Assembly: GCA_964649725.1 (NCBI GenBank)
Contig: CAZYTM010000011.1
Span: forward strand, 1 to 64,000
Reading direction: 5' to 3'
Origin: CAZYTM01 sp964649725
GTDB lineage: Bacteria > Desulfobacterota > Desulfuromonadia > Geobacterales > Geobacteraceae
Length of the DNA stretch: 64,000 bases
In this document: positions 8,901 to 15,973 of the stretch, in pieces
Numbering within the stretch: position 1 is the stretch's first letter
How the letters are laid out: each line of letters starts with the position of its first letter
The notes under the pieces: model-generated
Seen by the model: the letters and a program-made list of their open reading frames with translations, nothing else
Database searches by the model: none
Told to the model about the DNA's origin: nothing
Program-made: the position numbers and the translations under genes

Positions 8901-10635
8901 TGCAACTTCCTCTACACCTGGAACTCTACTTGTCAGCTACAAATACAACAATAGGGGCCAATTACTGGAGAAACTGCGTAACAATGGGAGCAAGGATGTT
9001 TTCATCTACCGTACCAACGGCCAGTTAGCAACTGCCACAACTTATGGCAGTGATGGTACAACGGTGCAGATCAGCTATACCTATGACTACTATGACAACG
9101 GCAGGCTGAAGAGCATCACCGATAACAGCGGCAGGAAAATCAACTACGACCTTTACGATGGCCTTGGACAACGCGAGCAGGTTACAATCCTGAAGGGTGG
9201 CGGTACAGATGAAAGGGTTATCAGCTATGACTACGACGCTGCTAACCATCCCTGGAAGATAACTTCAAGTGCCGGTACATTTGAATACCTCTACGACGAA
9301 CTGGGCCGGCGCAACACCCTTACCTATCCCAACGGTACCACAGCCGACTGGGACTTCGACGACCTGAACCGGTTGACGGCAATTACCCACAAGGTGACAG
9401 GAGGCGTATCGTTTGCTGCCTTCAACTACACTGACTACGACAAGGTGGGGAATCGGAAAACCGTAAACGGCAGCAAGAACGAGAGTTACCTCTACGACGA
9501 ACTCTACCGGCTCCTGACTGTCACCTCAAGCAAGCCGGAGGCTTTCGATTACGATGCCGTGGGGAACCGGAGCAAAGGGCCAGGGACAAAGGATACGGTT
9601 TTTATCCACGATGACGCCAACCGGATGACGCAGGGGAGAAAGCTCTCCTACGGTTATGACAACGCCGGGAACCAGACGACACGTACTGTTCCTAATGCAT
9701 CAGACAAGACATGGGCACAGAGCTGGGATGCAGAGAACCGACTTGTCAAGGTGGAGAAGATCAAGGGGACAGAGAAGCGAACTGTCACCTTTAAATACGA
9801 CCCCTTTGGCAGAAGGATCGAGAAAAAGTTCGAGCAGACAGTGGATGGAATTACCAAGACAGAGACCACCAGCTATGTATATGACAATGACAACATTGCG
9901 GCAGAGATATTCACCGATGCAAACAGTAATACAGAAAAGACCTTCTTCACCCATGGGGCAACCGTAGACGAACATCTGGCGCTGGAGAGGAATGGCAGTT
10001 ATTACTACTATCATGCAGACGGCTTGGGAAGTATAGTCAGTATTACCGATACCAACAGGAATGTAGTTCAGACGTATGAGTATGATTCATTTGGTATGGC
10101 TAAACCTTCTACGAACTTCAGGAACAGCTATGCTTATACCGGCAGAGAGTGGGATAAAGAAACGGGAACCTACTACTACAGGGCAAGAACATACGACCCG
10201 ATGGATGGGAGGTTTATAAGCAAAGATCCGATTGGGTTTTATGGTGGCGATGTAAACCTTTACTCGTATGTCCAAAATAATCCGGTTAACTATACTGACC
10301 CGACAGGACAATTAATCTTTTTGCCCTTTTTAGCGGCAGGGGGATATACAGCAACAATGGCTCTAGCTGATCTAACCGTTGCTGCTGCAACAAGTTGGTG
10401 GATTTCGCGACAAGTTAAGACACCTAATACGGGCACCCCTGGATCTTGGAATACTAATCCAAATAGTGGTCAAGAACGAAAATATGGGCCAAATGGAAAT
10501 CCTGAAGCCGATATAGATTGGAATCATGACCATGGCGCAGGTTCGCCACATGGGCATAACTGGGAGGATGGAAAACGTGGGCCTGGAGTACCTCTCTCTC
10601 CATGGCCTCAAGGAAGAAAACCATGTAAAAATTGA
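5986..10635 (+). CDS. Secreted RHS/YD-repeat polymorphic toxin
   Basis: About 1549 residues. The ATG at 5986 has GGAG upstream and opens a Sec signal peptide (LSVFVGIFVLTTEAGA); an upstream in-frame ATG at 5971 lacks a ribosome site. A Cys-containing N-terminal region of about 350 residues precedes an RHS shell of dozens of YD repeats (YDYDYAGNR, YDELGRR and so on). The hyper-conserved RHS core (YYYHADGLGSIVSITD through GRFISKDPIGF) lies near residues 1345-1430. After the core comes a variable tip of about 100 residues ending in a His/Asp-rich stretch (DIDWNHDHGAGSPHGHNW), likely a metal-dependent toxin. There is no PAAR or type VI adaptor, so export is probably through Sec. The gene is AT-richer than its neighbours, suggesting transfer. 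The next gene, eight bases on, is the likely immunity gene. Toxin activity is inferred. Confidence 0.85.
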   Translation: MLRLICNQIVNFSFLSVFVGIFVLTTEAGAVYNPIPVQVQPSALIRNNESPGQCISSSYYNRENGGSRSPAGTMVTPNGTIARDATVAWADTSTGMLINRTQNITAKINFNDVIAIVNANPAKYPKLKNSLIISDTILSNQSFPTSTTAQNLVGKKVNINGAVYEIGTVISNFHNYAHCSTDSTIWSLYLGTIIYYHSLQGCGGPCGNGTIPPDCFEHTATVDELQWYVGGAGSSTFQTATASEFASNLTMADSNNYLSGSISSPASIHADKYAEIDQLIRENPDIVSYVDTQDSSLVDTASTFNLTPASCMDIAQANAAQYMNSQADPLNVCFASTSNVSSGNVTHSQLLFTAKGSPLNTAINLIYQSLNIQVGPLGKGWSHSYQVSLTVNSDGSVFYRGGDGERRLYNLYNGIYVSPRGDFSSLVKNNDNSFTITYRDGLQQRFHPNGKLSSIVDRYLNSISLSYWNCDPNEDLIAISDSNGRITTLEYDQTSTPHKLKRIIDPSEHIYDFDYEGGLLSKVIHPAAGSNNLRGFWQYTYNADGLMATKRDPNNNVYSYNYLADYRSDNAIDPNGLVDPSGHTRTQVYNDESGAIRTTTFIEKDGSQWLFRYDIQSALLMSKTDPNGKITSYTYYANGLVKSKTEPYESGKRVTTFFSYDAFANLTNQTEPLELSLFGINDAALVDVTQIGTQSSPIKWAFGYTYDNSNKDRITSISDLRSTPPLVTSYVYSTELDGEVVTITSPVQSAIVKRNPNGSLRESIDGNGKLTSYSYYPDNQANREAGIANMLKTITGPDGITTNITEYDRNGNAINMQTKDKNGNLVPVDTSLVYDALNRLKSFTNTSTSTPPAFIANVTSYDYDYAGNRNLVVDAEERATTFEHNYLGQVTRIIDAQMKETRLMYSGAGCSSCGSGVNKLTAVRDAKHVANGLDGTIYQYDQLGRLEYETDPLGKKIYYTYYDNGLVKGKYDATSSTPGTLLVSYKYNNRGQLLEKLRNNGSKDVFIYRTNGQLATATTYGSDGTTVQISYTYDYYDNGRLKSITDNSGRKINYDLYDGLGQREQVTILKGGGTDERVISYDYDAANHPWKITSSAGTFEYLYDELGRRNTLTYPNGTTADWDFDDLNRLTAITHKVTGGVSFAAFNYTDYDKVGNRKTVNGSKNESYLYDELYRLLTVTSSKPEAFDYDAVGNRSKGPGTKDTVFIHDDANRMTQGRKLSYGYDNAGNQTTRTVPNASDKTWAQSWDAENRLVKVEKIKGTEKRTVTFKYDPFGRRIEKKFEQTVDGITKTETTSYVYDNDNIAAEIFTDANSNTEKTFFTHGATVDEHLALERNGSYYYYHADGLGSIVSITDTNRNVVQTYEYDSFGMAKPSTNFRNSYAYTGREWDKETGTYYYRARTYDPMDGRFISKDPIGFYGGDVNLYSYVQNNPVNYTDPTGQLIFLPFLAAGGYTATMALADLTVAAATSWWISRQVKTPNTGTPGSWNTNPNSGQERKYGPNGNPEADIDWNHDHGAGSPHGHNWEDGKRGPGVPLSPWPQGRKPCKN

Positions 10636-10643
10636 GGTGAACG

Positions 10644-11033
10644 ATGAAAACAGAAATTGCATTGGTACTAGATACTGATTTTGCTACAGAACTTAAAAGA
10701 CTTGCGTTGCAGATGCCTGTATGGATAGTTAAAAGTCCTATCAATTCAGTCGTTGTGAAAGAATTACGTTTGCAAAGCGACAACTATCAACTGACAGAGT
10801 TTTTTTCTGAGCAATTTGAATCTAAAGCTAATTCATTTCATAAAATTATTTATACACTTGACGAACATCACAATGAATTATCGCAAGAGCCTCCTTATAA
10901 CACTCTATTAGTATATGGTTTGGATTTAGATACTATAGATGAAAATGAATTGAAAGAATTGGGGTTTTTTCAATTTCAGAAAACGGCGTATGGTTTTATA
11001 GCAAGAAAAGAGGAAGCCCCGTTGCCCAAGTGA
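10644..11033 (+). CDS. Candidate immunity protein for the RHS toxin tip
   Basis: 129 residues, soluble, acidic overall, with no signal peptide. It starts eight bases after the RHS stop with a good ribosome site (GAGGTGAACG), so it is almost certainly co-translated with the toxin gene. I do not recognise the family. Position directly after a polymorphic toxin tip, small size and low GC are the usual marks of an immunity gene, and a cytosolic product fits a tip that acts inside cells. Function is inferred from position only. Confidence 0.6.
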   Translation: MKTEIALVLDTDFATELKRLALQMPVWIVKSPINSVVVKELRLQSDNYQLTEFFSEQFESKANSFHKIIYTLDEHHNELSQEPPYNTLLVYGLDLDTIDENELKELGFFQFQKTAYGFIARKEEAPLPK

Positions 11034-11078
11034 GAAGCCGTAGGGGGCAGACACTGAAAGAGCCAATCTGGGAGAAAC

Positions 11079-11108
11079 TGAAGGGGTCAGGTACTCATTG
11101 TTCATACT
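11079..11108. repeat. RHS cassette-boundary repeat, copy 1
   Basis: A 30-base element beginning TGAAGGGGTCAGGTACTCAT, followed by TGTTCATACT. It differs from copy 2 at one position. It follows the first immunity gene. Confidence 0.75.
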
Positions 11109-11141
11109 GCTCAACTACAAATACAACAACCGGGGGCAAAG
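11109..11141 (+). other. Scrap of RHS core between two repeat copies
   Basis: Translates as a short YD-type stretch (NYKYNNRGQ) that matches the YKYNNRGQ segment of the full-length RHS protein encoded near 8940-8960. It is bounded by repeat copies 1 and 2 and has no start or frame continuity, so it is a recombination scar. Confidence 0.55.
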
Positions 11142-11144
11142 GCA

Positions 11145-11174
11145 TGAAGGGGTCAGGTACTCATAGTTCATACT
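11145..11174. repeat. RHS cassette-boundary repeat, copy 2
   Basis: Near-identical to copy 1 (TGAAGGGGTCAGGTACTCAT then AGTTCATACT). The open RHS frame of the second cassette begins at once after or within it. Confidence 0.75.
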
Positions 11175-12633
11175 AGTCAAATATCCTAACCAGATTAATG
11201 CTGGATATACCTATGACAACTTAAGCCGGCTGACCGGCATTACCCATCAGGTTGTAAACGGGCCGACCATAGCCAGCATTGCCTATCCAGAGCACGATGC
11301 AGTTGGGAACAGGAAAAAGCGTACTGCTGCTGAACAGGAAACCTTTGGCTATGACCCTCTCTATAGGCTTCTGACAGTCACCTCCAGTAAACCTGAGAGT
11401 TTTGATTACGATGCAGTAGGTAATCGTACTAAAGGGCCAGGGGCAAAGGATACGGTATTCTCCCACGATGCAGCAAACAGGCTGACCCAAGGCAGAAAAC
11501 TTACATATGGATATGACAATGCAGGAAACCAGACAACACGTACTGTTCCTAATGCATCAGACAAGACATGGGCACAGAGCTGGGATGCAGAGAACCGTCT
11601 TGTCAAGGTGGAGAAGATCAAGGGGGCAGAGAAGCGAACTGTCAGCTTTAAATACGACCCTTTTGGCAGAAGGATAGAGAAGAAGTTCGAGCAGACAGTA
11701 GATGGTGTTACCAAGACAGAGACCACCAGCTATGTATATGACAATGATGACATTGCGGTAGAGATATACACCGATGCAAACAGTAATACAGAAAAGACAT
11801 TCTTTACCCATGGACCAGGCGTTGACGAACATCTGGCGCTGGATAGGAATGGCAGTTATTACTATTATCATGCTGACGGCTTGGGGAGTATAGTCAGTAT
11901 TACCGATACAAGCAGGAATGTAGTTCAGAGTTATGAGTACGATTCCTATGGGATGCTGAAGCCATCAACCAATTTCAGGAACAGCTATGCTTATACCGGC
12001 AGGGAGTGGGATAAGGAGACGGGAACCTACCATTACAGGAAGAGAACCTATGATCCTATGGATGGTAGGTTTATAAGCAAAGATCCGATTGGGTTTGCTG
12101 GTGGGGATGTAAATCTGTTTGGGTATGTTCAAAATAATCCGCTTAACTTCGTTGACCCGAGCGGATTATGTCCCTGTGGCAACCCGTCTGATGTCATAGC
12201 TGCGGCCAGATCAGATAAAAGAGATTGGAGCCGAGAAGCGGATCGGACTGACGTCAATTCCGGTTTCTCAAAGGGGACAAACAAATGTAATCTTTTTGTT
12301 GATACACAGTATGAAGAAGCCGGTTATAACCTTCCTAATATTGGTGGCAGCCTACTTTCTAGAATAATGGGCAAATATCCACCTGGTGCACAGAGCTTGT
12401 CGAACTCGAACTATTCAGTTCCAGGTTGGCCAGTTGTTACTGGCGAACCTATTCCAGGGGACTTGATTGCAGAGCAAGGTCATGTTGGAATAGTCACGGG
12501 ACCTGGCACATCAATCTCTGCTTCACCTTCTGGTGTTCTTGAAAACAACTGGGGATTTCGTAATGGACAAACACCAGTCATTAGAAGGTGCAGATGCCCA
12601 GAGCCCAAGACAGTTGATTTTACTGGTCCTTGA
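11167..12633 (+). pseudogene. Orphan RHS C-terminal cassette with a CHAP/NlpC-P60-like tip
   Basis: An open RHS frame runs from about 11167 to 12633 without a proper start (the first usable codon, a GTG at 11608, lies inside the core). It repeats the end of the full-length gene almost exactly, from YDAVGNR through the RHS core to NPLNFVDPSG, then switches to a different tip of about 155 residues. That tip has a Cys in a hydrophobic helix-like motif (NKCNLFVDTQYEEAGY) and a His (GDLIAEQGHVGIVTG), the arrangement of papain-like CHAP or NlpC/P60 peptidoglycan amidases. With no N terminus or signal peptide it is probably silent unless recombined into the upstream gene. A separately expressed internal product is possible but less likely. 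Confidence 0.75.
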
Positions 12634-12730
12634 AAGATTCAGTAATAAACCTCATTATGAGTTATTATAGAGTATGTCTAGTGGAAATTCTAAATTAGTC
12701 TACTCAATAGTTTTCGGAGGTAAATTGCTC

Positions 12731-13036
12731 ATGAATAAAGTAAGTCGTTTATGGCCCTTTAGTGCATATCTGACAATTGTGGCCTTGTTTGTTCTATTCG
12801 CTGTAGTTCTACGATGTGTATACACAGAAACACGTCAATCTTACAAGGCCGTTGGATTCAATGATGGGCAGATATACCAGCAAGAGCAGCTTCTAAAGAA
12901 AATTCAACTTTCTGTAGCTATTCAGGAGTGTCTAAACTACCAATCAGCTTCAAAACCTGTCGAGTTTTTGACCATAAAGGCTGACACTATCTACATGATT
13001 ACGATTGATGGTAATCGCGTCCAATTCTGTCGTTAG
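12731..13036 (+). CDS. Membrane-anchored candidate immunity protein for the orphan RHS tip
   Basis: About 101 residues. The ATG at 12731 is chosen because GGAGG lies ten bases upstream; an in-frame ATG at 12674 lacks one. It has one N-terminal membrane segment (SAYLTIVALFVLFAVVL) and a short domain expected outside the membrane. A periplasm-facing inhibitor fits a tip predicted to cut peptidoglycan. No family recognised; the role is inferred from its place after the cassette. Confidence 0.55.
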   Translation: MNKVSRLWPFSAYLTIVALFVLFAVVLRCVYTETRQSYKAVGFNDGQIYQQEQLLKKIQLSVAIQECLNYQSASKPVEFLTIKADTIYMITIDGNRVQFCR

Positions 13037-13072
13037 GGGCAGATTCTATTAGGGAGAGCGTGAGAACATAAT

Positions 13073-13100
13073 TGAAGGGGGCAGGTACTCATAGTTCATA
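13073..13100. repeat. RHS cassette-boundary repeat, copy 3
   Basis: 28 bases, TGAAGGGGGCAGGTACTCAT then AGTTCATA, one base different from copy 2 over the shared length. As at copy 1, it lies a short distance after an immunity gene, and a TAGGGG(G)CAGA string occurs between gene and repeat at both places (11040 and 13034). Confidence 0.7.
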
Positions 13101-13178
13101 AAAGCTTGGCATTATTATGAAGGTACAGAAAAGGGCAAAGGATGGCCCGACGTTACGAAATATAGTTATAGGTACTGA
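13101..13178 (+). pseudogene. Possible 3' remnant of a third RHS tip
   Basis: Directly after repeat copy 3 an open frame of 25 codons reads KAWHYYEGTEKGKGWPDV, then seven more residues, and stops at 13178. It has no start codon. Its position after a cassette-boundary repeat suggests the tail end of a further toxin tip whose front has been lost. Confidence 0.35.
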
Positions 13179-13190
13179 AGGAGTGACCAG

Positions 13191-14936
13191 ATGAAAAAGG
13201 CTGGGGTTATATTGACAGGAGTCTTGCTATTGCTCTTATCAGCGGTACTGCCTAGTGCTGCTACAGATTGCTTTTACCAGCTTAACGAGGTAACTCCTCC
13301 TCCGGCATGGGATGGCACTGATGCTAACCGTACCAAGGCTACTGCTTCCAATTACGACTATACTTATGGGGACGAGGCAAGCGTCACTTATACCCTCCCT
13401 TGGGCATTCAACTATTATGGTACCACTTACACTAATATCACTGCTGATACTAACGGTAATATCTGGTTGGGGAATACACCTGGCTCAGTTCATTCATTTT
13501 CCTTGGCCAATATCAATCGTCCGGTAATTGCTGCCTGGAACAACGACCTCTCTTCCTACTACTACGGCGGTGTCTTTATCCAGCACAAAAACGATGCTCC
13601 ATTGGGCGAGCGAGTGGTGATCGAATGGCAAACCGAGACCTACACTGAAGAGGGATTCAGTCGTCCCAACAATTTTGCAGTAGTCCTGTTCCAAAACGGC
13701 AACATCAGAATCGATTACAAAAGCTTTACCACCACATCAGGCAAGGATTTTGGTTCAGGTATTTCCAAAGGGGATGGGACTGCAAATATCAGCCTTACAA
13801 GTGATACAACTAAAGCCTATAACCTTACTGGAAAGTCCTTCCTTGTGACAGGAATACCTAAGATAAGTGTTGTGCCTACGAATGATAGTTTTGGTAACGG
13901 TTACGTCAATGTTGTAAATCCATCCCACTCCTTTACAGTAAGAAATCAGGGGCCTTGTGATCTGGATATAGGACAGGTCACTCTCGGGAATACTAATGCC
14001 AACCAGTTCAGTCTAATAAGCAACGGATGTACAGGGCAAAGACTTAATGGAACTACAACCTGTACTATTCAGGTTGCTTTTGCCCCTACTGTTACAGGCT
14101 CAGCAATTGCCGATCTCCTTATTTCCTCAAATGATATGTCATCACCTGTTGCAACTGTGCCGTTGAATGGAAATGGTGTGCTCCCTACTCTGGATATTAT
14201 TAAGTACGGATCAGGGAGTGGAATAGTTACTGGTGCAGCTGTAGGAATAAACTGTGGAGCAACATGTTCAGCAAGTGCACCGGGGGGAACAGCAGTTACT
14301 CTTACAGCAGCAGCTGATCCAGGTTCGTGGTTTGCTGGTTGGTCTGGAGGTGGCTGTACTGCTGCTGGAAATTGTAATTTGACCCTGAACGCTAATACCA
14401 CTATAACCGCTACTTTAAATCTTCTCCCGGTATATGCAGACTTCTCCACAACTACAACCAGCGTAGGAGCACCATCCAACGTAACATTCAGCAACCTGTC
14501 ACAACGGGCAACTTCATATCTGTGGGATTTTGGCGATGGGAGTACAAGCACTTTACAGAACCCAACTCATTATTACCAGAACCAGGGAACATATACAGTT
14601 AAATTGACTGCCAGCAATGCCAGTTATTCAGATGATGAAATAAAGACAAGCTATATCACTGTAAATCCATGCCAGAATCTTCCTGCAAAGATAGTTGGAA
14701 AATCATCTTACTCCACTATTCAGGCTGCATATGACGCAGCAGTAAGTGGTGATGTTATCCTCCTCCAGGCAAAGGATTATACGGAGAGCTTCACTGCCAA
14801 CAGAGATATTTTATTAAATATAAACGGTGGCTACAGTTGCGACTATACGGTCAATCCCGGCACAACTGTAATCAAAGGTGCACCGCGCCTCAGCAGCGGC
14901 ACAGTGAATATGAAGGATATACGCATCAGTCAATGA
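13191..14936 (+). CDS. Secreted multidomain surface protein (PKD, Hydin-like and repeat domains)
   Basis: 581 residues with a clear Sec signal peptide (LLLLLSAVLPSAATDC). In order I see an N-terminal beta-rich domain (about 25-225), an ASPM/SPD-2/Hydin-like domain (about 225-335, with FTVRNQGPCDLDIG), a Gly/Cys repeat domain of the bacterial surface type (about 335-410, with FAGWSGGGCTAAGNC), a PKD domain (about 410-500, with SYLWDFGDGSTS) and a short beta-helix-like tail (about 505-581). All are extracellular adhesive or scaffold folds; no catalytic motif is seen. The ribosome site is GGAG. It shares the low GC of the RHS island. Function unknown; surface display or secretion is inferred. 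Confidence 0.75.
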   Translation: MKKAGVILTGVLLLLLSAVLPSAATDCFYQLNEVTPPPAWDGTDANRTKATASNYDYTYGDEASVTYTLPWAFNYYGTTYTNITADTNGNIWLGNTPGSVHSFSLANINRPVIAAWNNDLSSYYYGGVFIQHKNDAPLGERVVIEWQTETYTEEGFSRPNNFAVVLFQNGNIRIDYKSFTTTSGKDFGSGISKGDGTANISLTSDTTKAYNLTGKSFLVTGIPKISVVPTNDSFGNGYVNVVNPSHSFTVRNQGPCDLDIGQVTLGNTNANQFSLISNGCTGQRLNGTTTCTIQVAFAPTVTGSAIADLLISSNDMSSPVATVPLNGNGVLPTLDIIKYGSGSGIVTGAAVGINCGATCSASAPGGTAVTLTAAADPGSWFAGWSGGGCTAAGNCNLTLNANTTITATLNLLPVYADFSTTTTSVGAPSNVTFSNLSQRATSYLWDFGDGSTSTLQNPTHYYQNQGTYTVKLTASNASYSDDEIKTSYITVNPCQNLPAKIVGKSSYSTIQAAYDAAVSGDVILLQAKDYTESFTANRDILLNINGGYSCDYTVNPGTTVIKGAPRLSSGTVNMKDIRISQ

Positions 14937-14975
14937 TTTGCATATACGAAAAATATTGCTCAAAGGAGAATAGAG

Positions 14976-15692
14976 ATGAAAGTTAAAATTGCAACTTTAA
15001 TTCTTGTGCTCATCCTGTCTGTCACACAAGCCTTTGCCGGCAATGGGGATTTGATAGTCGATGGGAAGCTGGGGATTGGGACAGGGACGTCGGCGCCACA
15101 AAAACCATTACATATCTTGGGAACTAATAAAAATGTAGCACGTTTTGAAACTGGAGGAGGAAATGCACAAACTTTAATAGAGTTTGTAAACAATACTAAA
15201 ACATGGCAGGTTGGTAATCATGATGGTTTTTCTAATTATACGAATTGGGGTATTCGAAACGACACAGACGGAATAAATGCTTTAAACATTAGCACAAACG
15301 GTAACGTTGGTATCAGAATAACAAATCCGTACTATGCACTAGAAGTTGCAGGAGAAGTGAAGGCAAATAGTACAAACACAACATCAGATATTATATATAA
15401 GGAAAATATTGTTCCAATTGATGTCGCTTTAGATAAAGTAATGAGACTTGATGGAGTCACTTTCAATTGGAAAAGTACAGAATTTGTAGAAAAAAACTTC
15501 CCGGAAGGCAAGCATTATGGAGTCATAGCTCAACAAATTGAAAACATAATCCCAGAAGTTGTATCAACTGGCTCTGACGGGACTAAAGCGGTTGCATATA
15601 GCGAAATTATTCCCATCCTAATTGAGGCAATCAAGGAACAACAAATACAGATCGAGCAGTTGCGGAGAAGATTGAATCACCTGGAAAGGTAG
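14976..15692 (+). CDS. Exported protein with a C-terminal S74 intramolecular chaperone domain
   Basis: 238 residues. A Sec signal peptide (LILVLILSVTQAFA) is followed by a small beta-rich region with repeated GNVGI/GKLGIG motifs and, from about residue 135, a peptidase S74 / endosialidase-type chaperone domain (TTSDIIYKENI, then HYGVIAQQIENIIPEVV). In phage tail fibres this domain trimerises the fibre and then cuts itself off at a Ser; Ser137 and Lys142 are in the expected places. A coiled-coil-like C terminus follows. A short secreted form with no long fibre is unusual. The ribosome site is AAAGGAG. It lies next to the surface protein at 13191 and may be expressed with it. Confidence 0.75.
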   Translation: MKVKIATLILVLILSVTQAFAGNGDLIVDGKLGIGTGTSAPQKPLHILGTNKNVARFETGGGNAQTLIEFVNNTKTWQVGNHDGFSNYTNWGIRNDTDGINALNISTNGNVGIRITNPYYALEVAGEVKANSTNTTSDIIYKENIVPIDVALDKVMRLDGVTFNWKSTEFVEKNFPEGKHYGVIAQQIENIIPEVVSTGSDGTKAVAYSEIIPILIEAIKEQQIQIEQLRRRLNHLER

Positions 15693-15749
15693 TATTTCAC
15701 GCCGATTGGAAAATGTGGCTACCTGATTGAATCGCCTTACCCCGATACA

Positions 15750-15781
15750 AAAGGCCATATTCTATATATGGCCTTTATTTT
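15750..15781. terminator. Rho-independent terminator, probably bidirectional
   Basis: AAAGGCCATAT (15750-15760), five-base loop, ATATGGCCTTT (15766-15776), followed by a T-rich tail. It closes the low-GC island. Confidence 0.85.
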
Positions 15782-15787
15782 ATGTAC

Positions 15788-15973
15788 TCATGCTACAAGT
15801 CGTTCATTTTTATATGGTCTACCTCTTCTACGAACCTCCTTGTAATTGGTAATATCGGTTTGTCTCTCGGGATATACCCCACTATCCATAATTGCAGGCA
15901 AGACCTTTTCGCTTAAGGCTACTTTAATCATATAAGCAATAGGCTTTCTGCTTTTGACCCTGACTCGATTCAA
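15788..15973 (-). CDS. Small basic hypothetical ORF downstream of the methyltransferase
   Basis: 61 codons, starting at a TTG that overlaps the stop of the upstream methyltransferase gene and ending just before the terminator at 15781. The product is basic (a VKSRK stretch and an RRRGRPYKNER tail). There is no ribosome site and no family I recognise. It may be a translationally coupled small protein, a remnant, or chance. Confidence 0.25.
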   Translation of the reverse strand: MNRVRVKSRKPIAYMIKVALSEKVLPAIMDSGVYPERQTDITNYKEVRRRGRPYKNERLVA

